Shown here: positions 17,408 through 25,915 of the stretch, in pieces | How the letters are laid out: every line of letters begins with the position of its first letter | How positions within the stretch are numbered: the first letter of the stretch is position 1 | NCBI GenBank assembly: GCA_020832465.1 | Contig: JAFIER010000004.1 | Location: 46,994-110,993 of the forward strand | Reading direction: 5' to 3' | Source: Bernardetiaceae bacterium | GTDB lineage: Bacteria > Bacteroidota > Bacteroidia > Cytophagales > Bernardetiaceae | DNA: 64,000 bases | The notes under the pieces: generated by a model | Told to the model about the DNA's origin: nothing | The model's input: the letters and a program-made list of their open reading frames with translations, nothing else | Databases searched by the model: none | Position numbers and translations under genes: made by a program

Positions 17408-17447
17408 AAAAAAACCTGCGTTTTCCTAAGAAAATGCAGGTTTTTTT
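17408..17447 (+). terminator. Rho-independent terminator of the lipoprotein gene
   Basis: Stem AACCTGCGTTTTC / GAAAATGCAGGTT with loop CTAA is preceded by an A-run and followed by seven T. It lies about 40 bases after the stop codon. Confidence 0.85.
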
Positions 17448-17464
17448 GTGTCTTTTTGAGTGTA

Positions 17465-17517
17465 AAATGGGCTTAGAAATAACATTGCTCAGAGAAATGT
17501 TATTTCTGTCTGGCGAT
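17465..17517. repeat. TAACA hairpin module with AAAATGGGCTTAG leader
   Basis: The hairpin AGAAATAACATTGCT/AGAAATGTTATTTCT is nearly perfect and preceded by AAAATGGGCTTAG as in the CATACTAC family. It is followed by TGGCGA, also as in that family. Neither terminal repeat is intact. Confidence 0.6.
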
Positions 17518-17539
17518 TTGCTTGTAGCTCTTTATAAAG

Positions 17540-17689
17540 CATTTTTGCAACCAACCCTTAATCCCCCCACCTTGAAAAGGAGAAGAGCTTCCTATAGCGC
17601 CCCTACTAAGATTAGGAGTGGCTGCGGGTGGGGTAAAGGCTGCCCACATAAAAGGTGAAATTTTATTTTAACATTGTTTTTTTAACAGC
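17540..17689. repeat. C/G-rich dispersed repeat ending TTTTTTTAACAGC
   Basis: A non-coding stretch with CCTTAATCCCCCCACC, CCCCTACTAAGATTAGGAG and GCGGGTGGGG ends in ATTTTATTTTAACATTG plus TTTTTTTAACAGC. A similar arrangement, inverted, is found at 51902-52090, and the AT-rich end also at 9249-9278. Confidence 0.5.
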
Positions 17690-17698
17690 TGCTATGGC

Positions 17699-18244
17699 TT
17701 ATTTAAGCCAAGTAATCAAGTACTCATCAAACTCCGCTCCTTCAGTTTCTTTTTTGATATAATCTACCTTTACACCTGATACGCCTGTTTTACGTATAAG
17801 TCCATCTAAAAGACCGAGCTGTAAAATACTATTAAAAGTTTGTGTGCGCCTCATAACAATTGATTTACTATCATGCGATACTATCTCCCAGCCTCTACCT
17901 TCTGGATCTTGAATCATTTGAGAAGCGGCTATAACTAAGCATTGCATCACACCAAGTGGTTCCGTTGCCTGTTGAATAAGATCTTGTGCTACTAAATTTT
18001 GATGCACCGTCTCGCCAATATTTCTACCAATTCTGATGAGATTAAATCTACCTAAATTCACTTCTATCCAAGTACACATATCATTATATAACTTCATCGG
18101 TACTTTGGCAAAAGGCTCATCAATAGGATAGCCCGCTGTCATAGCAAAAAGCTCGGCGTACTCTTCTTGCTTATCCTCGTAGTTGCGCAATACATCTTGT
18201 ATAAAAACAGCGTAAAGCGTTACATTTTCTACAGAATGATTCAT
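17699..18244 (-). CDS. Small soluble protein, V4R/heme-NO-binding-like fold suspected
   Basis: A 181-residue cytoplasmic protein without signal peptide or membrane segment. The arrangement is a helical N-terminal half (GRNIGETVHQNL, PLGVMQCLVIAAS) followed by an alpha/beta half (GRGWEIV, IVMRRTQTF, LGLLDGLIRK, VKVDYIKKETEGAEFDEYLITW). This resembles the V4R/heme-NO-binding superfamily of small-molecule sensors. The likeness is structural impression only, and the cysteine cluster usual in 4-vinyl-reductase domains is absent. No effector domain is fused and no adjacent gene points to a pathway. Confidence 0.65.
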   Translation of the reverse strand: MNHSVENVTLYAVFIQDVLRNYEDKQEEYAELFAMTAGYPIDEPFAKVPMKLYNDMCTWIEVNLGRFNLIRIGRNIGETVHQNLVAQDLIQQATEPLGVMQCLVIAASQMIQDPEGRGWEIVSHDSKSIVMRRTQTFNSILQLGLLDGLIRKTGVSGVKVDYIKKETEGAEFDEYLITWLK

Positions 18245-18319
18245 TTTGTTGGGGTAATTTAAATATAAACTCTGCTTTTCTTTATAAATTTACTTTCAGG
18301 TGCAGTTCATATTGTAACA

Positions 18320-18453
18320 CATACTACATAGACATTTGGCGGCCAGAAATAACATTTATCTAAGAAATATTATTTCTAAGCTTATTTTTCCATAGCCTGT
18401 GGGGGTTGCAACCCCCACAGGCTATGGAAAAAATGTACAGTAGTATGAGTATG
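18320..18453. mobile_element. CATACTAC-family MITE with two hairpins and 9-bp duplication
   Basis: This element runs from CATACTAC to GTAGTATG, with the last six bases repeated (AGTATGAGTATG). It is flanked by ATTGTAACA (18311-18319) and ATTGTAAAA (18454-18462), a 9-bp direct repeat with one mismatch. The inner modules are an imperfect TAACA hairpin (18352-18384) and a perfect 38-bp palindrome, CCATAGCCTGTGGGGGTTG on the left arm (18387-18424). Confidence 0.82.
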
Positions 18454-18490
18454 ATTGTAAAATAATCTTATGCTTCAATAAAACTACGCT

Positions 18491-18518
18491 CGCCGTGTTT
18501 GCTGTCCGCACCAAACAC
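18491..18518. repeat. CGCCGTGTTTG stem-loop repeat, copy 1
   Basis: CGCCGTGTTTG, then a short loop, then CAAACAC. The 28-bp unit recurs at 34198-34225 and, inverted, at 39812-39839, with changes mainly in the loop. The stem is GTGTTTG/CAAACAC. Confidence 0.6.
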
Positions 18519-18773
18519 TAAAAAGTTTGTTTTGAATGCACCCTTTAACTTTTGCAATTACTTCAATTTTTGAAAAATAATAGCTTAGATACTGCTAATT
18601 TTCAACGAAGAAAACAAGAATAAGGTTGGTACAAATAACAAAGTTTACGCTTTATTTATATTTACATAACTTTCAAACAGAAAATTCAAGTATCAAGACA
18701 TGCTCACAACAGAAAAAAGCAAGAAAAAAAAAACGAGGCTGCGCTAAGTTTTTTGTTTTTTTCAGGGCTAGTT

Positions 18774-18806
18774 AGCAATAACATTTCTGTCAGAAATGTT
18801 ATTTCG
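18774..18806. repeat. TAACA hairpin, followed by a lone CGTACACCC end
   Basis: The arms AATAACATTTCT/AGAAATGTTATT (18777-18803) are perfect. About 22 bases further, GTCGTACACCC (18826-18836) matches the right end of the GGGTGTACG family, but no left end was found, so this is probably a truncated copy of such an element. Confidence 0.6.
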
Positions 18807-18929
18807 GAGCCAATTTAGCAACGTTGTCGTACACCCCTATAAAGCAGCCTCTTGGGGCAGTACTATCTTTTGATTGATGGCTATTAAGTTTTGAGTAGTT
18901 GGACTAAGAGCTTTATTTTAGAAAATTAT

Positions 18930-20066
18930 CTACCGGCTAATTACCTTGAGGCAAGATTTAGCTAGTTTTATCTTTTCCAAAAGCGAAGCTGTATCTTTGT
19001 CCACAATGGTGATATGTCCCATTTTACGAGAAGGCTTCGTTATGCTTTTCCCATAAAGATGGGGGTGCGCGCCCTCGATAGCCAATATTTTATCCATGCC
19101 TTCATAATACACTTCACCTGTGTAGCCCTCCGCACCAATAATATTGACCATAGCCGAAGGTGCAAGCAACTCCGTACTGCCCAAAGGCAAATCTAAAATA
19201 GCGCGAAGATGCTGCTCAAATTGCGAAGTTTGCGCCGCTTCTATAGTTTGATGACCACTGTTATGAGGACGAGGAGCGACTTCATTGACAAGTACATTGC
19301 CATTTTTGTCTAAAAAAAGCTCTACGGCGAGCAGACCTACAAAATTCATCGCTTCTACGACACGAAATGCCAAATCTTTAGCCTCCTTTTCTATCTCAGC
19401 CGTGATATTTGCTGGGGATAGCAAATAATCTACTAAGTTGTAGCGAGGGTCAAACACTAACTCTACGACGGGAAAAGCACGCATTTCACCACTGGGACGG
19501 CGTGCCACAATGACAGAAAGCTCTTTGTCTATATCTACCAAATCCTCCAAAACAGAAGGTGCATCAAAGCCTTTTTCTAATTCAGCTTGGGTTTTGAGCA
19601 TTTGCACTCCTCTACCGTCATAGCCACCACGTCCGAGTTTGTGCACAGCGGGTAGGCGGTGTGTTAAGGTTGAGAGTTCGCTTTTGTTTTGTGTAAGCAC
19701 AAAATCAGCCGTAGGAATTTGATGTTTTTGGTAAAACTGCTTTTGCGCGCATTTATCTTGAATTAAATGCAAAATATGGGCTTCGGGATAAACTGCTACC
19801 CCTTGTTTTTGTAAATCTTTGAGTGCTTCGGTATTGACATTCTCGATTTCTACGGTAAGCACTTGGCAGTCAGTAGCAAAACTCATGACTGTGTCATAAT
19901 CTGTCAGGCTTCCGACTACAAATTCCGTTGCCCAAAGGCTACAAGGTGCATTTTTGTCAGGGTCTAAAATTTTTAGATTCAAATCTAAATCTATGGCAGG
20001 TTGCAAAAGCATTCGCCCGAGCTGCCCGCCGCCCAAAATTCCTATTTTAAAATTTTTTCCGTACAT
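18930..20066 (-). CDS. purK: 5-(carboxyamino)imidazole ribonucleotide synthase
   Basis: The ATP-grasp enzyme of purine biosynthesis that carboxylates aminoimidazole ribonucleotide using bicarbonate and ATP. The N-terminal nucleotide-binding start FKIGILGGGQLGRMLLQPA and the ATP-grasp blocks (LGRGGYDGRGVQ, ELSVIVARRPSGE, LLAVELFLDKNGNVLVNEVAPRPHNSGH) are diagnostic. I chose the internal ATG (MYGKNFKIG) that begins just before the first beta strand. An upstream in-frame ATG adds seven residues. Its partner purE is not in the window. It lies downstream of the CoA-transferase gene on the same strand, about 50 bases away, so the two may be co-transcribed. Confidence 0.95.
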   Translation of the reverse strand: MYGKNFKIGILGGGQLGRMLLQPAIDLDLNLKILDPDKNAPCSLWATEFVVGSLTDYDTVMSFATDCQVLTVEIENVNTEALKDLQKQGVAVYPEAHILHLIQDKCAQKQFYQKHQIPTADFVLTQNKSELSTLTHRLPAVHKLGRGGYDGRGVQMLKTQAELEKGFDAPSVLEDLVDIDKELSVIVARRPSGEMRAFPVVELVFDPRYNLVDYLLSPANITAEIEKEAKDLAFRVVEAMNFVGLLAVELFLDKNGNVLVNEVAPRPHNSGHQTIEAAQTSQFEQHLRAILDLPLGSTELLAPSAMVNIIGAEGYTGEVYYEGMDKILAIEGAHPHLYGKSITKPSRKMGHITIVDKDTASLLEKIKLAKSCLKVISR

Positions 20067-20119
20067 GATGTTTTGATTAAACCCCAAGGGTAGGGTTTTA
20101 GCCCACTCGCAGGGAAATG

Positions 20120-21217
20120 CTATAATAAATGAGGAGGTTTATCCAGAGGCTTGCGTGGTAGAAAATCTGCCTCAGCTACAAAAGTGCGTAATCCTTTGAT
20201 GCTGGATTCGTCAGCCCGCTCGAGGATAAGCCTTTTTGCTGCTTGCTGTGCAAAAACTTCGTCCATGCTACGTAATTTGCCTACGGGAATATGCAATTTT
20301 TGCAAATTTACTAAAATATCACCAATATGCCGTTGGCGGAAAGCTAAAGTTAAGGTTTGATGCACTTCTTCTCTATTTTGCACCCTTTGCACATTTTTAG
20401 GAAATTTTACACTCAGCTCCTCGAGCTCGAGAAATTGACAGAGTTTGGCAAACTGCCCATCGCTACCTACTGCCAATACAAAACCTTCATTTTCAGCGGA
20501 GTGAAAAATTTTGCCGTAAGGCACAATATTCGGGTGTTCGTTACCGATGCGCTGTGGGATGTGCTTGGCGCAAAGCCAGTTTGTAGCTTGGTTGGCTAAG
20601 GATGCGACGGCAGTATCGAAAAGAGAAACTTTGATATAACTGCCTTTACCTGTTTTTGCGCGCTGCAAGAGTGCGAGAAGTAGTGCTTCTTTGAGCTGAT
20701 GAGCAGCCAGAATATCAATAAGTGCAACGGGCATTTTAACGGGATTCTCTTCGCCGTTCATATAAGTAAAACCGCTTTCTGCTTGTATAAGTGCATCATA
20801 GCCCACACGTGCATCATCATTGCCATAGCCTGTGATATGCCCATAAATAAGGCTTGGATTTATTTTTGAAAGTCTTTCGTAGTCAGCGTGTAGTTTTTGT
20901 GCATCTCCGGGTTTGAAGTTTACGATAATGACATCGGCTTGCGCTACTAACTTATCAAAAGCATCGGTTTGGGTTTTCAAGTCTAAGCTAATAGATTGTT
21001 TTCCCCAATTCGCTGCCGAAAAGTAAGCAGAAAAATCTTGCTGGGTCGTTTCGGAGGGTAGCTTCCACCCCCGAGTTACGTCGCCTCCAGTATGTGGGTT
21101 TTCTATTTTGCATACTTTTGCGCCAAGCTCGGCAAAAAACTGCCCTACTAAGGGTCCGGCTAAGACTCCGGCGGGCTCTAAAACGTATAAATCTGAAAAT
21201 ATTTGTTCGTGTGGCAA
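20120..21217 (-). CDS. CaiB/BaiF-type (family III) CoA-transferase
   Basis: Transfers CoA between carboxylic acids through the interlocked-dimer family III mechanism. The signature N-terminus EPAGVLAGPLVGQFFAELGA followed by KVCKIENP is present. YDALIQAESGFTYMNGE follows, and then ALIDILAAHQLKEALLLAL, whose Asp is in the place of the catalytic aspartate (compare LGDSNSG in formyl-CoA transferase). The length (365 aa) is at the short end of the family. The acid substrate cannot be inferred, and the neighbour purK gives no pathway hint. A family hairpin lies in its upstream region. Confidence 0.88.
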   Translation of the reverse strand: MPHEQIFSDLYVLEPAGVLAGPLVGQFFAELGAKVCKIENPHTGGDVTRGWKLPSETTQQDFSAYFSAANWGKQSISLDLKTQTDAFDKLVAQADVIIVNFKPGDAQKLHADYERLSKINPSLIYGHITGYGNDDARVGYDALIQAESGFTYMNGEENPVKMPVALIDILAAHQLKEALLLALLQRAKTGKGSYIKVSLFDTAVASLANQATNWLCAKHIPQRIGNEHPNIVPYGKIFHSAENEGFVLAVGSDGQFAKLCQFLELEELSVKFPKNVQRVQNREEVHQTLTLAFRQRHIGDILVNLQKLHIPVGKLRSMDEVFAQQAAKRLILERADESSIKGLRTFVAEADFLPRKPLDKPPHLL

Positions 21218-21307
21218 AGGCGTATAGTTTAAGCGTGGAAAATAAGTACTTGGTTTGTAGGTTATTAGAGCTGATACGGTCTTATCAAATGCTTCGTTCT
21301 AAAAAAC

Positions 21308-21340
21308 AGAAATAACATTTCTTTGAGAAATGTTATTTCT
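21308..21340. repeat. TAACA hairpin between clpC and the CoA-transferase gene
   Basis: Perfect 15-base arms AGAAATAACATTTCT/AGAAATGTTATTTCT are followed by GGCTGGC as in the CATACTAC family, but terminal repeats are not recognisable. It lies between the clpC terminator and the CoA-transferase start. Confidence 0.7.
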
Positions 21341-21391
21341 GGCTGGCAAATATATATTTTTCTTGAATCGTGCGTAATTATGTTGTATCAT

Positions 21392-21421
21392 AAAAAACGC
21401 CCGAGCATTTCGGGCGTTTTT
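21392..21421 (-). terminator. Intrinsic terminator of clpC
   Basis: The stem AAAACGCCCGA/TTCGGGCGTTTT with loop GCAT is followed on the minus strand by a T-run. It lies about 40 bases after the clpC stop codon. It is symmetric enough to work in both directions. Confidence 0.85.
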
Positions 21422-21462
21422 GAATTGATATTTTGTTTAGCTATAAAGCTATTTTTCAACAC

Positions 21463-23994
21463 TTATTTTGCTTCTTGGCTTTTTGCTTTTTCTATTTTGA
21501 CAAAAAGTGTTTCGCCTCCTTCTTCGTAGTCAGCGACAATGGTATCCCCCTCTTCGATTTCGCCTTTGAGTAATTCTTCGGCAATAGGGTCTTCGAGGTA
21601 TTTTTGTATGGCACGGTTTAGCGGTCTTGCACCATACTGTGGGTCATATCCTTTTTCAGAGAGCAAATCTTTGGCTTTTTCGGTAAGACGTATTTCGTAT
21701 CCGAGGTCTTTGATTCTTCCAAAGAGTTTGCTGAGCGAGATATCGATAATTTTATGTAAGTCTTCACGCTCGAGTGAGTTGAATACAATAATATCATCTA
21801 ATCTGTTTAGGAACTCTGGTGAGAAGGCTCTTTTCAATGCTTTTTGAATGGTACCTTTCATCATGTCGTCCATAGCATCTTCTCTGGTTTGTGTAGCAAA
21901 GCCTACGCCAGCACCAAAATCTTTGAGTTGGCGCACACCGATATTAGAAGTCATGATAATGATTGTATTTCTAAAATCTACACGTCTTCCAAGCCCGTCT
22001 GTAAGGATACCGTCATCGAGTACTTGCAACAAGATGTTGAACACATCGGGGTGTGCTTTTTCTATTTCGTCTAATAATATCACTGAGTAGGGTTTTCTAC
22101 GGACTTTTTCAGTGAGTTGGCCTCCTTCTTCGTATCCTACATATCCTGGAGGTGCGCCTACGAGCCTTGATACGGAGAATTTTTCCATATACTCACTCAT
22201 ATCAATTCTGACAAGTGCATCTTCTCTATCAAAGAGGTAGGTAGCCAAAACTTTAGCCAGTTCGGTTTTTCCTACTCCTGTAGGTCCGAGGAACATGAAA
22301 GTACCAATGGGTTTATTGGGGTCTTTCAAGCCTACTCTTGTTCGCTGTATAGCTCTTGCAAGTTTATCTATGGCTTCTTTTTGTCCGATGACGCTATCTT
22401 GAATAGCCTCTCTCATATTGAGAAGTTTTTGACCTTCACTTTGTGCAATACGCTTGACAGGAACTCCAGTAACCATAGCGACTACTTCTGCTATGTTGTC
22501 TTCTGTAACGGGATATACTTTTTCCCTTGTTTCGTTTTCCCATCTGTGTTTAGCTTGTTCGAGCTCTTCTAAGAGTCGTTTTTCTCTATCACGTAGCTGT
22601 GCGGCTTGCTCATATTTTTGATTTTTGACGACTTTATTTTTTTCGTCTTTCACGTCTTCGATTTTTTCTTCGAGTTTTATAATTTCATCAGGGACGTGAA
22701 TATTATTGATATGAACTCTTGCGCCTGCTTCATCGAGCACGTCTATGGCTTTATCAGGCAGGAATCTATCGGTAATATATCTATCAGAGAGTTTTACGCA
22801 GGCTTTTATGGCCTCGTCGTCGTATCTGACGTGGTGATGTTTTTCGTATTTATCTTTGATATTAGCAAGTATAAGTTCGGTTTCCTCTACAGATGTAGGG
22901 TCGACCATAACCATTTGAAAACGCCTTGCAAGTGCACCATCTTTTTCTATGTATTGACGGTACTCGTCGAGTGTAGTGGCACCAATACATTGTATATCAC
23001 CTCTTGCGAGTGCTGGTTTAAACATATTAGAAGCATCGAGGGATCCTGATGCACCTCCTGCCCCTACGATCGTATGCAACTCATCTATGAAGAGAATAAT
23101 ATCTGAGTTTTTCTCGAGCTCGTTCATGACTGCTTTCATTCGTTCTTCGAATTGCCCTCTGTACTTAGTACCGGCGACGAGTGAAGCTAAATCAAGTGTA
23201 ACTACTCTTTTATTGAAAAGTATGCGTGAGACTTTTTTCTGCACGATGCGCAGTGCAAGTCCTTCGGCGATGGCTGTTTTACCTACGCCTGGTTCGCCTA
23301 TGAGTATAGGGTTATTTTTCTTTCTTCTTGATAGTATTTGTGCTACTCTTTCAATTTCTTTTTCTCGTCCTATGATTGGATCGAGCTTATCTTCTTCGGC
23401 AAACTTAGTAAGGTCTCTTCCGAAGTTATCGAGCACTGGTGTGCGTGATTTTTCAGTTTTGCTTCCGCTATCGCCACGTGAGCTTCCACCGAATATACGA
23501 GACGAATCGTCATCGTTGTCATCGGTATCTGGTCCGGCTACGGGCTTATCACTTTGATTGTGGTATTGTAACATTTCTTTTACTATTTCGTAAGTAACAT
23601 TGAATTTATCTAAAATTTGCGTGGCAATGTTATCCTCATCTCTAAGCATGGCAAGCAATAAATGCTCTGTGCCTACAAGTTTGACTTTAAATACACGTGC
23701 TTCTAAGCGTGTTATTTTCAGTACTTTTTCTGCTTGTCTTGTAAGAGGCACGTTTGTGAGGTTGCGCACGTTATAAGTAGCTGTACCTCTGGTGGCACGC
23801 TCTATTTCTATTTTGACTTCTGATAATTCGCCAATAGTTTTGGTTAGAATAGCATGGGCTACACCCTCACCGCCTCTAATTACTCCTAAAAGCAAATGCT
23901 CCGTACCGATGTAATCATGACCGAGTCGTAAGGCTTCCTCTCGACTAAGTATGATAACTTCTTTTACGCTTTTTGAGAAATTAACATTTTCCAT
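21463..23994 (-). CDS. clpC: ClpC-type AAA+ ATPase of the Clp protease
   Basis: A Hsp100 unfoldase that feeds substrates to ClpP in protein quality control. Domain order: double Clp_N repeat (about 1-145), first AAA+ module with Walker A GEPGVGKTAIAEGL and Walker B ILFIDELHTIVGAGG, and a UVR-type middle region (YEQAAQLRDREKRLLEELEQ). The second AAA+ module has Walker A GPTGVGKTELAKVL and Walker B VILLDEIEKAHPDV, and a D2-small C-terminal domain ends it. The length (843 aa) is that of ClpC, and the UVR motif with short middle domain separates it from ClpB. The gene stands alone with its own terminator. ClpP is not in the window. Confidence 0.96.
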   Translation of the reverse strand: MENVNFSKSVKEVIILSREEALRLGHDYIGTEHLLLGVIRGGEGVAHAILTKTIGELSEVKIEIERATRGTATYNVRNLTNVPLTRQAEKVLKITRLEARVFKVKLVGTEHLLLAMLRDEDNIATQILDKFNVTYEIVKEMLQYHNQSDKPVAGPDTDDNDDDSSRIFGGSSRGDSGSKTEKSRTPVLDNFGRDLTKFAEEDKLDPIIGREKEIERVAQILSRRKKNNPILIGEPGVGKTAIAEGLALRIVQKKVSRILFNKRVVTLDLASLVAGTKYRGQFEERMKAVMNELEKNSDIILFIDELHTIVGAGGASGSLDASNMFKPALARGDIQCIGATTLDEYRQYIEKDGALARRFQMVMVDPTSVEETELILANIKDKYEKHHHVRYDDEAIKACVKLSDRYITDRFLPDKAIDVLDEAGARVHINNIHVPDEIIKLEEKIEDVKDEKNKVVKNQKYEQAAQLRDREKRLLEELEQAKHRWENETREKVYPVTEDNIAEVVAMVTGVPVKRIAQSEGQKLLNMREAIQDSVIGQKEAIDKLARAIQRTRVGLKDPNKPIGTFMFLGPTGVGKTELAKVLATYLFDREDALVRIDMSEYMEKFSVSRLVGAPPGYVGYEEGGQLTEKVRRKPYSVILLDEIEKAHPDVFNILLQVLDDGILTDGLGRRVDFRNTIIIMTSNIGVRQLKDFGAGVGFATQTREDAMDDMMKGTIQKALKRAFSPEFLNRLDDIIVFNSLEREDLHKIIDISLSKLFGRIKDLGYEIRLTEKAKDLLSEKGYDPQYGARPLNRAIQKYLEDPIAEELLKGEIEEGDTIVADYEEGGETLFVKIEKAKSQEAK

Positions 23995-24062
23995 TGATAT
24001 ATCCTTTATTTGTGCCTATTATAGTGATATGCTATGCTTTGTAAGTATGCCTTATTATGATG

Positions 24063-24070
24063 CAAATTTA
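24063..24070 (-). promoter_or_regulatory. Bacteroidetes -7 box (TAAATTTG) upstream of clpC
   Basis: The minus strand reads TAAATTTG, a full match to TAnnTTTG, about 70 bases before the clpC start. The -33 position has no TTTG, so the evidence is the -7 box alone. Confidence 0.45.
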
Positions 24071-24218
24071 CGGCAAAATTCATACGTTGTAATTATTAAA
24101 ACGTAAGAATATAAGCATTTGTTTTGCAACTTGCTATATAAGGCAGTGTTTTTTATGAAAAACAAGATAATGAATAGTTTTTACAAATCCTAATATGCCA
24201 CTAGCTTTTCTTGGCAAA

Positions 24219-24890
24219 TTAAGCATGAGCATTAGATTTGGCTACATCTTGCAAATACTGTTTAGCCTGCGTACCCTGATTAAATAGCAAATCTAATATG
24301 CTTAAATTTTGAGCAAATTCATTACCAAAAATTTGAGTATAAGCAGGATACTTAAAAATGGCAGTCTTTTTAGGGTGTATTTGTGTGCGCAAATCTATCA
24401 TATCGGTGCTTTCGTAATCTGTATAGAACTTTTCAGTAAAATTTATCTTTATGTCTAAATTTACAAATTTTAGACAATTTGTCAGTATTTCAAGATTTAG
24501 CTCAAATAGGTGCTTGGGTTTTTGTTGTAAAATGCGCTCAAAATAATCGTAATAATAAATAAAAAAAGGTGTATTGCCATAAGCAGAGCGAATGCTATGC
24601 AAATGCTGCGCTACCCAAGCCTCTTGGTAAGCAATGGCTACCTCGGGGAGGCATTTACGCTGGCTTCCCCTTTCGACCGGGACGCTCAAATCTAATATTT
24701 TATTCACACCCCGAATGCGACAGCGGTTTGTATAACTCTGTTTGATATAATGTGCCTGTCGCTCGATATAAATATGGGGAATTTGCTCGCATACAGCAAA
24801 AAAATCGAGGGGTGGAAAGTAGTGTAGGTCTAAGACTACTGCTTTTGCTGTTTTTAAACGTTTGGAAAGAGAGGGTATATGGTTTTGCAT
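24219..24890 (-). CDS. WbqC-family protein
   Basis: A 223-residue soluble protein of the WbqC-like family. The characteristic start VLDLHYFPPLDFFAVC, the block YIKQSYTNRCRIRGVNK, and the later YQEAWVAQHLHSIRSAYGNTPFFIYYYDYFERIL identify it. Members occur near glycan and lipopolysaccharide biosynthesis genes, and the biochemical activity is not settled. Here it stands alone between clpC and the DUF1599 gene, so context adds nothing about substrate. No signal peptide is present. Confidence 0.85.
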   Translation of the reverse strand: MQNHIPSLSKRLKTAKAVVLDLHYFPPLDFFAVCEQIPHIYIERQAHYIKQSYTNRCRIRGVNKILDLSVPVERGSQRKCLPEVAIAYQEAWVAQHLHSIRSAYGNTPFFIYYYDYFERILQQKPKHLFELNLEILTNCLKFVNLDIKINFTEKFYTDYESTDMIDLRTQIHPKKTAIFKYPAYTQIFGNEFAQNLSILDLLFNQGTQAKQYLQDVAKSNAHA

Positions 24891-25136
24891 TTGTTTTTGG
24901 TATTTTTACGGCTTTATGCTGTGCGCATTTCAAGGGCTAAGCACCTAGCAAAAACAATGATTTTATCAAAATATTTAGTGCATTGTATCCTATTTTCAGA
25001 TAAAAATAGTATTTTTGTTTTTACGACTTTGCAGTGGCCTTAATAAGCCTATTGGTTTGTATGACAAATTTGTGTAGTATATAGCGTTGCAAAGTTCGCT
25101 ATAAAAATTTAATTTACAATCTATAAATTCAAAATT

Positions 25137-25745
25137 TTGACGGACAAAACCTTAGCTCAATATCGACAGGTCATCGCCGTCTGTCGTGAGTTGTTTGAGC
25201 GTAAAAACAAAGATTACGGTACTTCTTGGCGTATATTGCGTTTGCCTTCGATTACAGACCAGATTTATATCAAGGCGCGCCGCATACGTACGATTCAAGA
25301 AAAAGGTAAGCAGCTTGTTTCTGACGATGTACTTTCAGAGTTTATCGGTATTATCAACTACGGCATTGTCGCTTTGATGCAATCTCGTTTGAAGGAAGAC
25401 GGCCGTTTGGACGTTCCACTCAAAGAAGTGGTTGAGTATTATAGCCAATACGTAGAAAATAGCCTGAAGCTACTCAGCCGTAAGAATCATGACTATGGCG
25501 AGGCATGGCGTGTGATGCGTGTTGGAAGTATTACGGATATTATTTTGATGCGCCTGCTTCGCATTAAGCGCATCGAGGATAATGAAGGCAAAACTATGGT
25601 ATCGGAAGGCGTAGATGCCAATTATTATGATATTGTGAATTATGCTGTTTTTGCAATGATTCTTTTACAAGAAGAGGCGCATCCGCCTAAAAGCAATATC
25701 AATCAAAATCAAATTCCACAGCCTGTAAGCATTGAGAAATCTTAG
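25137..25745 (+). CDS. DUF1599 protein, two tandem domains
   Basis: A 202-residue soluble protein made of two related halves. Half one has RKNKDYGTSWRILRLPSITD (around residue 24) and half two has RKNHDYGEAWRVMRVGSITD (around 118), each followed by an IKxRRI/LRIKRI helix. This is the DUF1599 repeat, annotated in some databases as thymidylate-synthase-like without proof of activity. The start is TTG, and no ATG precedes the conserved region. In Bacteroidetes it is usually followed by the DoxX/BT_3928-type gene, as here, and then by tpiA, which is not the case here. Confidence 0.88.
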   Translation: MTDKTLAQYRQVIAVCRELFERKNKDYGTSWRILRLPSITDQIYIKARRIRTIQEKGKQLVSDDVLSEFIGIINYGIVALMQSRLKEDGRLDVPLKEVVEYYSQYVENSLKLLSRKNHDYGEAWRVMRVGSITDIILMRLLRIKRIEDNEGKTMVSEGVDANYYDIVNYAVFAMILLQEEAHPPKSNINQNQIPQPVSIEKS

Positions 25746-25915
25746 TAAGCTTTCGGTACGAACAGATGATATTCAATACAAGCCTCCCCCGCCTCTTTTT
25801 ATTGATTGATTAGATTGATTGCAATTACAAGGAGAGAGTGGGCTCGGCTATCCAGCCTGTTAGTATCAAATCTAAAAACTAATTATTTCTATTAAACATA
25901 CTAAAACCATAACTT

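Noticed and set aside
17383..17658. Open frame of 91 codons after the lipoprotein gene
   Set aside because: It runs through the intrinsic terminator, a TAACA hairpin and the C-rich repeat, so it is chance coding over repeats.
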